NCBI RefSeq assembly: GCF_030316765.1
Contig: NZ_JASZYT010000005.1
Location: 372,001 to 436,000, forward strand
Reading direction: 5' to 3'
Length of the DNA stretch: 64,000 nucleotides
Source: Variovorax saccharolyticus
GTDB taxonomy: Bacteria > Pseudomonadota > Gammaproteobacteria > Burkholderiales > Burkholderiaceae_C
Below, piece after piece: positions 26,058-34,465 of this stretch. Both the position numbers and the translations under genes were made by a program. The notes under the pieces are model-generated. The model searched no databases and had not been told where the DNA came from. It worked only from the letters and a program-made list of their open reading frames with translations. Within the stretch, counting starts at the first letter, position 1; every line of letters begins with the position of its first letter.

Positions 26058-26744
26058 TCATCTGGTTCGCATGGCGGGCGCGGAATCGGGTGCAGGGGCA
26101 AGTTCGTTGCCCGAAAGGGAAGCGACGCCCAGCCCGGATGCCTGGCGCTGCTCGGCCAGGCGGCCCAGCTCGGCCGCGGACTCGACCCCCAGCTTCGACA
26201 TCAGCTGCGAGCGCTGCGTCTTGACCGTCCGCTCGCTGGTGTGCAGTTCGTCCGCGATCTGCTTGTTGAGCCTGCCGGCGACGATGCGGTCGAACACCTC
26301 CTGCTCGCGGGGCGTCAAGGTGGCGAACAGCGCGGCCAGCCGTTGCCGCGCCTCGCGCGCGGCGCGCTGCGATTCATCCTGCGCGAGCGCGCGCTGGAGC
26401 GCGGCGATGAGGGTGTCGGCTTGCACCGGCTTCTGCAGGAAATCGACCGCGCCGGCCTTCATCGCCCGCACGCTCGACGGCACGTCGTCGCGGCCGGTGA
26501 GGAACACGACCGGCAGCAGGCAGCCGTGCTGGCGCAGGACCTCCTGCAGCTCCAGCCCCGAGGGACCGGGAAGGTTGACGTCGAGCAGCAGGCAGCCTGC
26601 ATGGTCGGGCAGGGGATGCAGCAGGAACTCGCCGGTCGCCGCGTAGCCGCGGGCCTCGAATCCTGCCGCGTTCAGCAGGCGCAGCAGTGCGATGCGCAGT
26701 TGCTCGTCGTCGTCGACCACGTGAATGACAGGTGTCGGTCTCAT
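26058..26744 (-). CDS. FixJ/LuxR-type response regulator
   Basis: 228 residues: receiver at 1-120 (VIHVVDDDEQLR, phosphorylated Asp in LLLDVNLPGPSG, VFLTGR, FLQKPV) and a LuxR-type HTH at about 140-205 (LTPREQEVFDRIVAGRLNKQ, SERTVKTQRSQLMSKLGV). It overlaps the upstream kinase gene by 4 bases, so it is that kinase's partner. The C-terminal tail after residue 210 is low-complexity and contains the dispersed palindrome near 26095. Confidence 0.9.
   Translation of the reverse strand: MRPTPVIHVVDDDEQLRIALLRLLNAAGFEARGYAATGEFLLHPLPDHAGCLLLDVNLPGPSGLELQEVLRQHGCLLPVVFLTGRDDVPSSVRAMKAGAVDFLQKPVQADTLIAALQRALAQDESQRAAREARQRLAALFATLTPREQEVFDRIVAGRLNKQIADELHTSERTVKTQRSQLMSKLGVESAAELGRLAEQRQASGLGVASLSGNELAPAPDSAPAMRTR
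26092..26115. repeat. Dispersed small palindrome, copy inside a coding region
   Basis: GTTCGTTGCCCGAAAGGGAA and neighbours resemble the reverse complement of 21430-21457. It lies in the last codons of the response regulator gene and encodes part of its unstructured tail. Confidence 0.35.
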
Positions 26745-28621
26745 CGGCGCTCCTGATGCCCGGCGTGGGCTTCGACCCGGATCGGCAGTTCGACGTGGAA
26801 GACGGTCGATTCGCCCGGCGTGCTCGCGGCCCCGATTCGTCCGCCATGGGCCTCGACGATCGAACGCGTGATCGACAGGCCCAGACCCATGCCGCGGCGC
26901 TTGGTGCTGAAGAAGGAATCGAAGAGCTTGGGCAGATCGTCCGGCGCGATGCCATGGCCGCGGTCGCTCACCGTGACCGAGACGCTGTCGGCGCGCTCGG
27001 CAATGGCCACCACGATGGTTCGCCGCGGCTCGGGCAGGTTGTCCACCGCATCCATGGCGTTGAGCACCAGGTTGATGAGCACTTGCTGGATCTGGATGCG
27101 GTCACCGACGACCTGCACGGGATTCGTGCTCGGCCGCATCACCAGTTCGATCGAACGCCGGCGCGCCTCCCCCTCGATCAAGGCGCATCCCTGGGCAATC
27201 GCCTCGTTGAGTTCCAGGGGCTGGCGGGCGATCGTGTGCTTGGCCAGCAGCGCGCGCAGCCGGGCGATGACGTCGCTGGCGCGCAAGTCGTCGCGCCGGA
27301 TGTCGGCCAGGATGCTGCCGATCTCGTCGGCGCTCCGATGGCCCGACTTCAGCATCAGCTCGGCGGCCTCGGTGTTGGCGAGGATCGCGGCCAGCGGCTG
27401 GTTGATCTCATGGGCGATCGACGCGGTCAGTTCGCCCGCGATCGCAAGGCGCGATGCGTGCGCGAGTTCGCTGCCCCGCTGCACCAGCGCCACCTCGGCC
27501 TTGCGCCGACGGCGGTGCTCGAGCATCAAGGCGGCGATCAACCCGGCTTGCAGAAGAATCACCGTGGCGCCGATCAGGGCCGCCGTGCGATAGGCTTCCC
27601 AGAAGGTGGGTTGCTTGAATTCGACCACCGCATCGCTCGGGATGTCGGCATCGGAGATGCCCCAGCGGCGTGTCTGCCGCAGGTCGACGTTCAAGGTGTT
27701 CGGCATGCGCTCGGGCAACTCGAGCGACGCGGCTGCGGCGCCGCCCAGCAGGCTGTTGACGATCTCGCCCGCCTGCCGGCCCATGGCCTCGAAGCGGGGC
27801 ACGCGGCCGCCGACCGCGCCCGTGCCGACGAAGGTGCTGAAGGTTCCGTAGACCGGCACGGCCGAAGCCTGGGCGATCAACTCGACCGAGTCGCGCGGCG
27901 AGAACCACTGCGCGTCGCCGCTCTGGTAGAAGCCGGGGGTGAACACCAGCGAGCCGGCGGCGAGTTCGCGCAGGCGCGCCGTCAGGTCGTCGATCGGCAG
28001 ACCGGCAAGGAACTCGGGTTGCAGGTGCCCGCCCAGGCGCGCAGCCTTGTCGCGCAAGAGCGCGTCCCACTGGCGGTCGCGCGGCGTGCTGCCGGTCACG
28101 AAGTAGATGCGCTCGGTCTTCGGATGCCAGCGCAGGGCCTGTTCGATCGTGCCGCCGATGTCGTAGTCGACCGGGACGCCGACCACATCGGCGGGCATCG
28201 GGCGCAGCGGCGTCGGGAAACTCGCGAACACCGCCGAATGCACCACCGGGACGCCCGGGAACAGCGCCTCCCGGTGGCGCAGCACGAAGTCCAGCGAATC
28301 CCTCGCGACCGCGACCACCACGGCCGGCGGGTGGTCGGCGTACTTGTCGTGCAGGTAGGTCGTCATGGTGTTCTCGTAAGCCTCGCCGACGAACTCCGGG
28401 CGATCGAGGAACTCGCTGAATATCTGCACCGGGCGCTTCGCGCTGCTGTCGATCGCACTGCGCAGCCCGGCCTCGACATCGATGTTGCCGGGCACCAGGC
28501 GGCCATTGGAATACAGCACCAGCACGAAGCTGCCATGGCCTGCGATCGCGTAACCACCGGCCATGAGAAGGCACAGCGCGACGATCACGGACCGGGCCCG
28601 GCGGGCGCCCGATGTCGTCAT
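26741..28621 (-). CDS. Sensor histidine kinase with ABC-receptor-like periplasmic domain
   Basis: 626 residues. An N-terminal membrane or signal segment (SVIVALCLLMAGGYAIAG), then a periplasmic domain of about 320 residues that resembles ABC-transporter substrate-binding proteins (HHKTER-like YFVTGSTPRDR, VYGTFSTFVGTGAVGG, MGRQAGEIVNSLL). A second membrane segment near residue 340 precedes HisKA with SIAHEINQPLAAILAN and an HATPase with NLVLNAMDAVDN, DRGHGI and GMGLGLSI. It would sense a small periplasmic ligand and phosphorylate the regulator gene that overlaps its end. ATG at 28684 is an alternative start. Confidence 0.85.
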   Translation of the reverse strand: MTTSGARRARSVIVALCLLMAGGYAIAGHGSFVLVLYSNGRLVPGNIDVEAGLRSAIDSSAKRPVQIFSEFLDRPEFVGEAYENTMTTYLHDKYADHPPAVVVAVARDSLDFVLRHREALFPGVPVVHSAVFASFPTPLRPMPADVVGVPVDYDIGGTIEQALRWHPKTERIYFVTGSTPRDRQWDALLRDKAARLGGHLQPEFLAGLPIDDLTARLRELAAGSLVFTPGFYQSGDAQWFSPRDSVELIAQASAVPVYGTFSTFVGTGAVGGRVPRFEAMGRQAGEIVNSLLGGAAAASLELPERMPNTLNVDLRQTRRWGISDADIPSDAVVEFKQPTFWEAYRTAALIGATVILLQAGLIAALMLEHRRRRKAEVALVQRGSELAHASRLAIAGELTASIAHEINQPLAAILANTEAAELMLKSGHRSADEIGSILADIRRDDLRASDVIARLRALLAKHTIARQPLELNEAIAQGCALIEGEARRRSIELVMRPSTNPVQVVGDRIQIQQVLINLVLNAMDAVDNLPEPRRTIVVAIAERADSVSVTVSDRGHGIAPDDLPKLFDSFFSTKRRGMGLGLSITRSIVEAHGGRIGAASTPGESTVFHVELPIRVEAHAGHQERR

Positions 28622-28834
28622 CGGCACGCGGGCTCCGCTCGGGTGAAATCCTCCAGTGCATTCGGCTGCGCGGGTGAATCGCATCGCATCGTTTTTTGTT
28701 TTCTCGACAGCGGCACGGTAACCAGTTTTTCTGCATCGGCGCTTCCGCCGACTCGACTATCCGGCCTATTTCGAAGGGCCGGCCCCGATGCCGAGGCCCG
28801 TGGCGAGACTGCGGCCCGCCGGGTGCGCTGTTCG

Positions 28835-31303
28835 CTAGTGCCCGATCATCGCCCGCACCCGATTCGCCAGCGCAGCGACCTCGAAGGGTTTGGTCATGAT
28901 CTCCATCCCCGGTTCGAGGTGCCCGTCGCCCACGGCCGCGTTCTCGGCATAGCCGGTAATGAACAGCACTTTCAGTCCGGGCCGCACGACCCGGGCTGCA
29001 TCGGCGACCTGGCGCCCGTTCATCCCGCCCGGCAAGCCGACGTCGGTCAGCAGCAGGTCGATTCGTCGGGTCGTCTCGAAGACACGGAGGCCCGCACGCC
29101 CGTCCTCGGCGCCGATGACCTGGTAGCCGGCTTCCTGCAGCACTTCGGTGATGAGCAGCCGGATCGTCGCTTCGTCCTCGATCACCAGCACGGTCTCGCC
29201 GTCGCCTCGCTCCATCGCCTCCCGCAGCGCGACCGCTTCCTCGGCGCCGGTGTCTCCCGCGTGCCTCGGAAGATAGAGTCCCATCGTCGTCCCGTGTCCG
29301 GGCTTCGAGCGGATGCGGACCTGGCCCCCCGATTGCCGCACGAAGCCGTAGACCATCGACAGCCCGAGGCCGGTGCCCTGTCCCAGCGGCTTGGTGGTGA
29401 AGAACGGATCGAAGGCCCGCGCCATGACCTCGGACGACATGCCGACGCCGCTGTCGGTCACGCACAGCGAGACGTACTGGCCGGGCGCCAGCTCGCGCTC
29501 CGCCGCCGCCCGCTCGTCGAGCCATTCGTTGGCGGTCGCGATGGTCAGCCGGCCACCGTCCGGCATGGCGTCACGGGCATTGATGCACAGGTTCAGCAGG
29601 GAGTTCTCGAGCTGTGACGCATCGACCCGGGTGGGCCAGAGACCGCCGGCACCGACGACCTCGAGCGTGATCGCCGGGCCGACCGTGCGCCGGATCAGAT
29701 CCTCCATGCCGCCGACCAGGCGATTGAGATCGGTGGGCTTCGGGTCCAGCGTCTGTCGCCGCGAGAACGCCAGCAGCCGCTGCGTGAGGGCGGCGGCCCG
29801 GCGCACCGAGTCCTGGCCCATGCCGATGTAGCGTTCGACGCCGTCGAGCTTGCCCTTGGCCAGACGCGCCTCCAGCACCTGCAGGCTGGCGCTGATGCCG
29901 CCGAGCAGGTTGTTGAAGTCGTGCGCGATGCCGCCCGTGAGCTGCCCGACCGCCTCCATCTTCTGCGACTGGCGCAGGGCCTCCTGCGCCAAGGCGAGTT
30001 CCAGCTGCGTCTCCTTCTCGGCGGTGATGTCGCGGCCGCTGCAGTAGTACTTGCCTTCTTCGGGCACGCCGATCCATGACAGCCAGCGGTAGCTGCCGTC
30101 CTTGCAGCGGTAGCGGTTGACGAAGTTCAGCACCGGCGTGCCGGCGACCAGCTGCTCGAAACCCAGGCGCGTGGCCTGGCGGTCGTCCGGGTGCAGCAGA
30201 TCGAAGATCGGGGTGCTGCCGACCTCTTGCTGCGACCAGCCGAGCACTGCCTGCCAGGCGGGGTTGGAGGTCTCGAACACGCCGTCGCCGTTGAGCACGC
30301 CGAGCAGGTCGGAGGTCAGCTCCCAGAACAGGCCGCGCTCGCGCGAGCGCTCGATCACCTGGCGCTCCAGGTCGGCGTTGAGAGCGAGTAGCTGTTCCTC
30401 GGTGCGCCGCAGCGCATGCACCGATTCGGTCCGGTCGGTGACATCGACGCCCTGCACGAAGATGCCGGCGACGCTGCCCTCGGCGTCGCGGATCGGCTGC
30501 AGCACGAAGTCCAGAAAGCGCTCGCCGACCGGGCCGCCGGGCTCGGTCGCGACCGCGTACTTGGAACTCGTCGCGGCATGCGCTTCGCCGCTGGCATAGA
30601 CCCGGTCGAGCAGCGCCAGGTAGCCTTGCGCGGCGACATCGGGCAGCGCCTCGGCAAGGGTGCGGCCGAGCACCGGGCGGTGGCCGATCAGCCGCATGTA
30701 GCCGGGATTCGCGAGTTCGATCCGATGCTCGGGGCCGCGCAGCATGGCCATGAAGCTCGGCGCCTGCTCGAAGAGCTGGGCGAGGCGCTCGCGCTCGCTG
30801 CTCAGGCGCCGCTCGGCCATCACCTTGGCGGTGGTTTCGACGACCACCGCTATCACGCCCGCGGGTCGACCCGCCTCGTCGAGCAGCGGCGAGTAGTCCA
30901 GATTCATCCAGACCTGCTCGGCGCGGCCGTTGCGGTGCAGCGTGAGTTCCTGGTCCTGGTAGTTGAGGGTGCCGCCCGCCAGCCCGACCGTCATCACGTT
31001 GTCGTTGAAGTCGGAAACCTCGTCCCAGCCTTCGCGCACGTTCGAGCCCAGCAGGGCGGGATGCCGGCTGCCCGCGAAGACCGCGTAGGCGTCGTTGTAG
31101 ACCATCACGCCGGCCTCGCCCCAGAGCATCACGATCGCGACCTTGGATCGCAGCATCAGCGCCGTGGCGTTCTTCATGTGGGGCGGCCAGCCGGCGATCG
31201 GGCCGAGGGAGGTCCGGCCCCAGTCGAACTGCGCGATCAACACGCCGAGTCGGCCGCCACCCGCGAGGAACGGCAAGGCCATGTCTTCTTCGCCGCTGCG
31301 CAT
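28835..31303 (-). CDS. PAS hybrid histidine kinase with receiver
   Basis: 822 residues, cytosolic. An N-terminal PAS/GAF-like sensor (FDWGRTSLGPIAGWPPHMKN is typical of this family), two further PAS units, HisKA with LTGGIAHDFNNLLGGI, HATPase (NLCINARDAMPDGG, DSGVGM, GQGTGLGLSM) and a C-terminal receiver with LLLTDVGLPGGMNG. No DNA-binding domain, so output goes to another protein. ATG at 31303 follows AAGGAAG. The kinase core closely resembles that of the phytochrome-locus hybrid kinase at 40204. Confidence 0.85.
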   Translation of the reverse strand: MRSGEEDMALPFLAGGGRLGVLIAQFDWGRTSLGPIAGWPPHMKNATALMLRSKVAIVMLWGEAGVMVYNDAYAVFAGSRHPALLGSNVREGWDEVSDFNDNVMTVGLAGGTLNYQDQELTLHRNGRAEQVWMNLDYSPLLDEAGRPAGVIAVVVETTAKVMAERRLSSERERLAQLFEQAPSFMAMLRGPEHRIELANPGYMRLIGHRPVLGRTLAEALPDVAAQGYLALLDRVYASGEAHAATSSKYAVATEPGGPVGERFLDFVLQPIRDAEGSVAGIFVQGVDVTDRTESVHALRRTEEQLLALNADLERQVIERSRERGLFWELTSDLLGVLNGDGVFETSNPAWQAVLGWSQQEVGSTPIFDLLHPDDRQATRLGFEQLVAGTPVLNFVNRYRCKDGSYRWLSWIGVPEEGKYYCSGRDITAEKETQLELALAQEALRQSQKMEAVGQLTGGIAHDFNNLLGGISASLQVLEARLAKGKLDGVERYIGMGQDSVRRAAALTQRLLAFSRRQTLDPKPTDLNRLVGGMEDLIRRTVGPAITLEVVGAGGLWPTRVDASQLENSLLNLCINARDAMPDGGRLTIATANEWLDERAAAERELAPGQYVSLCVTDSGVGMSSEVMARAFDPFFTTKPLGQGTGLGLSMVYGFVRQSGGQVRIRSKPGHGTTMGLYLPRHAGDTGAEEAVALREAMERGDGETVLVIEDEATIRLLITEVLQEAGYQVIGAEDGRAGLRVFETTRRIDLLLTDVGLPGGMNGRQVADAARVVRPGLKVLFITGYAENAAVGDGHLEPGMEIMTKPFEVAALANRVRAMIGH

Positions 31304-31377
31304 CGATGGTCTTCCTTGCACCGGCCCGGCCATCGTGGCAGCGGGCGCGTCCGGATGCTAGCCGATGTGCCCGGCCT

Positions 31378-32160
31378 TCAGGCCCGGCGCTTGAACAGCG
31401 CCGAGGCGCCGCTGGCGTGGGCCACGTCCTCGGCGGCGAGCAGCAGCGTCGGCCCCAGGGCCAGCATGCGCTCCTCGGTCAGGCGCACCAGCGGGCCGGC
31501 GATCGTGATGACGCCGATCACCGCGCCGTTGCCGCTGCGCACCGGTGCCGCCATCGCGGTCATGGCCGGCGCGAACACCTCGTTGATCATGCTGAAGCCG
31601 CGCTTGCGCGCCGCGCGCAGGTAGGCCAGCAGCGCCTTCACCGTGGTCGGTGCGCGGGGGCCGAAGTCCTCGGGCTTGCCGAAGCCCTGGCGCGCCACCA
31701 GCTCGAGCGCCTGCTCGTCGCTCATGGTCGACAGCCAGGCATGGCCGGCCGAACTGCAGGACAGATTCACCGACAGGCCCATGTCGGGGTCGTAGCGCAG
31801 CCCGCGCGTGGCGCCCTGCGCCTTGGCGACGAAGGTCAGCGCATCGCCATCGACCACCGCGAGCCGCACCAGCTCGCCCGATTCGGCCGCCAGCCGGTCG
31901 AGCAGCGGCTGGGCGACGTCGACGATCCCGCTGTTGCTCAGGAAGCACAGGCCCAGGGACACCAGCTTGATGGTCAGCATGTAGTCGCCGTGGCTCTGGT
32001 CCTGGCGCACGTAGCCGCAGCGGATCAGCTCGGAGAGCAGGCGATGCGTCGCGCTCAGCGGCATCTGCAGGTCGCTGGCCAGGGCGGACAAGGGCCGGCC
32101 TTCGGGATGGGCCGCGAGGTGCTCCATCAGCTTGAAGCTGCGTTCCAGTATTGCGCTCAT
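31378..32160 (-). CDS. IclR-family regulator of the TRAP locus
   Basis: 260 residues. N-terminal winged helix (residues 5-65: LMEHLAAHPEGRPLSALASD, then SATHRLLSELIRCGYV) and the C-terminal IclR effector domain (GEPV-type LVRLAVVDGDALTFVAK, SSAGHAWLS, RGFSMINEVFAPAMTAMAAP). It is divergent from the TRAP receptor gene at 32271. The 110-bp gap holds two overlapping palindromes typical of IclR operators, so it probably controls both itself and the transporter. Confidence 0.88.
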   Translation of the reverse strand: MSAILERSFKLMEHLAAHPEGRPLSALASDLQMPLSATHRLLSELIRCGYVRQDQSHGDYMLTIKLVSLGLCFLSNSGIVDVAQPLLDRLAAESGELVRLAVVDGDALTFVAKAQGATRGLRYDPDMGLSVNLSCSSAGHAWLSTMSDEQALELVARQGFGKPEDFGPRAPTTVKALLAYLRAARKRGFSMINEVFAPAMTAMAAPVRSGNGAVIGVITIAGPLVRLTEERMLALGPTLLLAAEDVAHASGASALFKRRA

Positions 32161-32193
32161 GACAGTCGCGACTTTACTCCGGATTCCGCCAAG

Positions 32194-32220
32194 TGTTTTC
32201 CCTTGTGGAAAACATTTCCA
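32194..32220. promoter_or_regulatory. Likely IclR operator
   Basis: Two overlapping perfect palindromes: TGTTTTCC-cttgt-GGAAAACA (32194-32214) and TGGAAA-aca-TTTCCA (32206-32220). The second fits the TGGAAA/TTTCCA half-site style known for IclR-family operators. It lies in the divergent region between the IclR gene and the TRAP receptor gene. Confidence 0.6.
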
Positions 32221-32270
32221 GTTTTGCCTATGATCGCGCCCCATCGCACATCACCCACTGGAGAACCGCC

Positions 32271-33287
32271 TTGAGATTCATTCTTCGTTCGCTGGCCGGC
32301 GCCGGCCTTTCGCTCGCCCTGGCCATGCCGGCCCTGGCCCAGGAGGCGCAGGAGCGCGTCATCCGCTTCGGCCACCTGAACAATGCCGACCACCCGGTGA
32401 GCTTCGGCGTCAAGCGCTTCGCCGAGCTGCTGGCCGCCAAGAGCGGCGGCAAGATGAAGGTGCAGGAGTTCCCGGCCTCGCAGCTCGGCAACGAGATGCA
32501 GCAGCAGTCGGCCCTGCAGGGCGGCGTGCAGCAGATGTCGGCACCGGCCACCACCTCGCTGGCCGGCATCGTGAAGGAGTTCGGCCTGGTCGACTTCCCG
32601 TTCGCGGTCGCCAACTTCGCGCAGGCCGATGCGCTGCTCGATGGCCCGCTGGGCCAGGCGCTGATCGACAAGCTGCCCGAGAAGGGCCTGGTCGCGCTGG
32701 GCTACTGGGACCTGGGCTTTCGCAATGTCACCAACAGCCGGCGGCCGATCGCCAAGCCGGAGGACCTCGACGGCCTGAAGATCCGCGTGATCCCCAACCC
32801 GGTGTTCCTCGAGACCTTCAAGGCCTTCAAGGCCAACCCGGTGCCGATGCCCTTCGCGGAGCTGTACGGCGCGCTGGAAGCCAAGGCGGTGGACGGCCAG
32901 GAGAATCCGTTCTCGGTGATCCTGTCGAACAAGTTCTTCGAGGTGCAGAAGTACCTGAGTGCGACCAACCACGTCTATGCCGCCAACATCGTGCTGGTGA
33001 GCAAGAAGTTCTTCGATTCGCTGAGCCCGACCGAGCAGAAATGGATGCGCGAGGCCGCCAATGAAGCCCGCGGCTACCAGCGCCAGGTGAGCCGCGCCGC
33101 GGCCCAGAAGTCGGTGGGCGACCTGCAGGCCAAGGGCATGCAGTTCAACGAGGTGGCGCCGGCCGAGCAGGCCCGCATGCGCCAGATCGCCAAGCCGGTG
33201 GTCGACAAGTTCGCCGCCAGCTACGACCCGGCGATCGTCAAGCTCTACAACGACGAACTCGCCCGCATCCGCAAGTCCGCACCATGA
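32271..33287 (+). CDS. TRAP transporter solute receptor (DctP), first copy
   Basis: 338 residues with signal peptide (SLAGAGLSLALAMPALAQ). Conserved DctP features include GYWDLGFRNVTNSRRPI, LKIRVIPNPVF with the arginine that usually holds the ligand carboxylate, and DGQENPFSVI. TTG at 32271 was chosen: GGAG precedes it by 7 bases, it starts the signal peptide, and a longer start would run through the IclR operator. Ligand probably a carboxylate; the aroQ gene next door suggests a shikimate/quinate-type acid. Confidence 0.85.
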   Translation: MRFILRSLAGAGLSLALAMPALAQEAQERVIRFGHLNNADHPVSFGVKRFAELLAAKSGGKMKVQEFPASQLGNEMQQQSALQGGVQQMSAPATTSLAGIVKEFGLVDFPFAVANFAQADALLDGPLGQALIDKLPEKGLVALGYWDLGFRNVTNSRRPIAKPEDLDGLKIRVIPNPVFLETFKAFKANPVPMPFAELYGALEAKAVDGQENPFSVILSNKFFEVQKYLSATNHVYAANIVLVSKKFFDSLSPTEQKWMREAANEARGYQRQVSRAAAQKSVGDLQAKGMQFNEVAPAEQARMRQIAKPVVDKFAASYDPAIVKLYNDELARIRKSAP

Positions 33288-33727
33288 AGATCCTCGTCCT
33301 GCACGGCCCGAACCTAAACCTGTTCGGGCGCCGCGAACCCCACATCTACGGCAAGACCACCCTGGCCGAGATCAACGCCCGGCTCGAGAAACTGGCCGGC
33401 GAGCTCGGCGTGACGTTGGACATCGTCCAGTCGAACATCGAGGGCGAGCTGATCAATTTCCTGCACCACAACATCGACGAGGCGCAGGGCGCGCTGGTCA
33501 ATCCGGCCGGCCTGACGCAGCACGGCGTGCCGCTGCACGACGCGATCAAGGCCATGCCTTTTCCGGTGCTGGAGGTCCACATGTCGAACATCGCGGCGCG
33601 CGAGGCATGGCGGGCCCACTCGATCATTTCGCCGGCGGTCAAGGGGACCATCCAGGGCCTCGGACCCCAGTCCTACCTCGCGGCGCTGCGCGCCCTCGTT
33701 GAAATGCAGCAGGAAGCCAACCCCTGA
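33284..33727 (+). CDS. aroQ: Type II 3-dehydroquinate dehydratase
   Basis: 147 residues, normal length for the type II enzyme. VLHGPNLNLFGRREPHIYG holds the catalytic Arg and Tyr; NPAGLTQHGVPLHDAI and VEVH-like VLEVHMSNIAARE carry the substrate-binding Asn and the catalytic His. It interconverts 3-dehydroquinate and 3-dehydroshikimate. The ATGA overlap with the receptor gene places it in the TRAP operon, which points to quinate or shikimate catabolism rather than only aromatic amino acid synthesis. Confidence 0.92.
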   Translation: MKILVLHGPNLNLFGRREPHIYGKTTLAEINARLEKLAGELGVTLDIVQSNIEGELINFLHHNIDEAQGALVNPAGLTQHGVPLHDAIKAMPFPVLEVHMSNIAAREAWRAHSIISPAVKGTIQGLGPQSYLAALRALVEMQQEANP

Positions 33728-33734
33728 GCTTGTG

Positions 33735-33800
33735 CCTTTCGCGTTCGATGATCGAACGCGAAAGGGCGATCATCGATCAGTTTCAGGGTTAGCACCCTGA
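33735..33800. promoter_or_regulatory. Two strong palindromes after aroQ
   Basis: A perfect 31-bp palindrome (33735-33765, 15-bp arms beginning CCTTTCGCG around a single G) is followed by TCAGGGT-tagc-ACCCTGA (33783-33800). Neither has a T-run. They lie in the 171-bp gap before dctQ and may act as a partial terminator, mRNA-processing site or operator. Confidence 0.5.
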
Positions 33801-33898
33801 TGCGCATATCGGCGACTCCGCTTCGAATAGAGGCCCCCGGAGAGGCCATGCCCACAAACTGCAACAGTCGATGACGGTTCACCAATGAGATCAACAAC

Positions 33899-34465
33899 AT
33901 GAACAGATGGATTGACCGATGCTGCACCGGCATCGAGGCGCTCATCGCCTTCTTCCTCGCGGTGATGGTGGTGCTGGTGTTCGGCAACGTGGTCCTGCGC
34001 TACGGCTTCAACTCGGGCATCACGGTGTCGGAGGAGGTCTCGCGCTGGCTCTTCATCTGGGTGACCTTCCTGGGCGCGGTGGTCGCGCTCAAGGAGCACG
34101 GCCACCTGGGCGTCGACATGGTGGTGCAGAAGCTGCCGCCCGCGGGCAAGAAGTTCTGCCTCGCGGCGAGCCACGCCGTGATGCTCTACATCGTCTGGCT
34201 GCTGTTCCAGGGCAGCCTGGCCCAGACCCGGATCAACTGGGATGTCACGGCGCCCGTCACCGGCGCGTCGATGGCGGTGGTCTATGGCGTCGGCGTCGTG
34301 TTCTCGGTGCTCGCCGCGTTCATCCTGGCGCTCGACCTGTGGCGCCTGCTGAGCGGGCAGATCGCCGATGAGGACCTGGTCATGGTGCAGGAGTCCGAGG
34401 AAGCGGTGCAGCTGAAGGAAATCCTTGGCACCGCCGCAGCCGACGGGCAAGGGAGCCGCAAATGA
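33899..34465 (+). CDS. TRAP transporter small permease (DctQ)
   Basis: 188 residues with four membrane segments: ALIAFFLAVMVVLVFGNVVL, WLFIWVTFLGAVVAL, AVMLYIVWLLFQ and MAVVYGVGVVFSVLAAFILAL. RYGFNSGITVSEEVSRW is the DctQ signature. The C-terminus is an acidic cytosolic tail. It overlaps the large-permease gene by 4 bases. Confidence 0.88.
   Translation: MNRWIDRCCTGIEALIAFFLAVMVVLVFGNVVLRYGFNSGITVSEEVSRWLFIWVTFLGAVVALKEHGHLGVDMVVQKLPPAGKKFCLAASHAVMLYIVWLLFQGSLAQTRINWDVTAPVTGASMAVVYGVGVVFSVLAAFILALDLWRLLSGQIADEDLVMVQESEEAVQLKEILGTAAADGQGSRK

Noticed and set aside
32193..32270. Longer DctP start at 32193
   Set aside because: It would place the IclR operator inside coding sequence and hide the signal peptide; TTG at 32271 has a good ribosome binding site.
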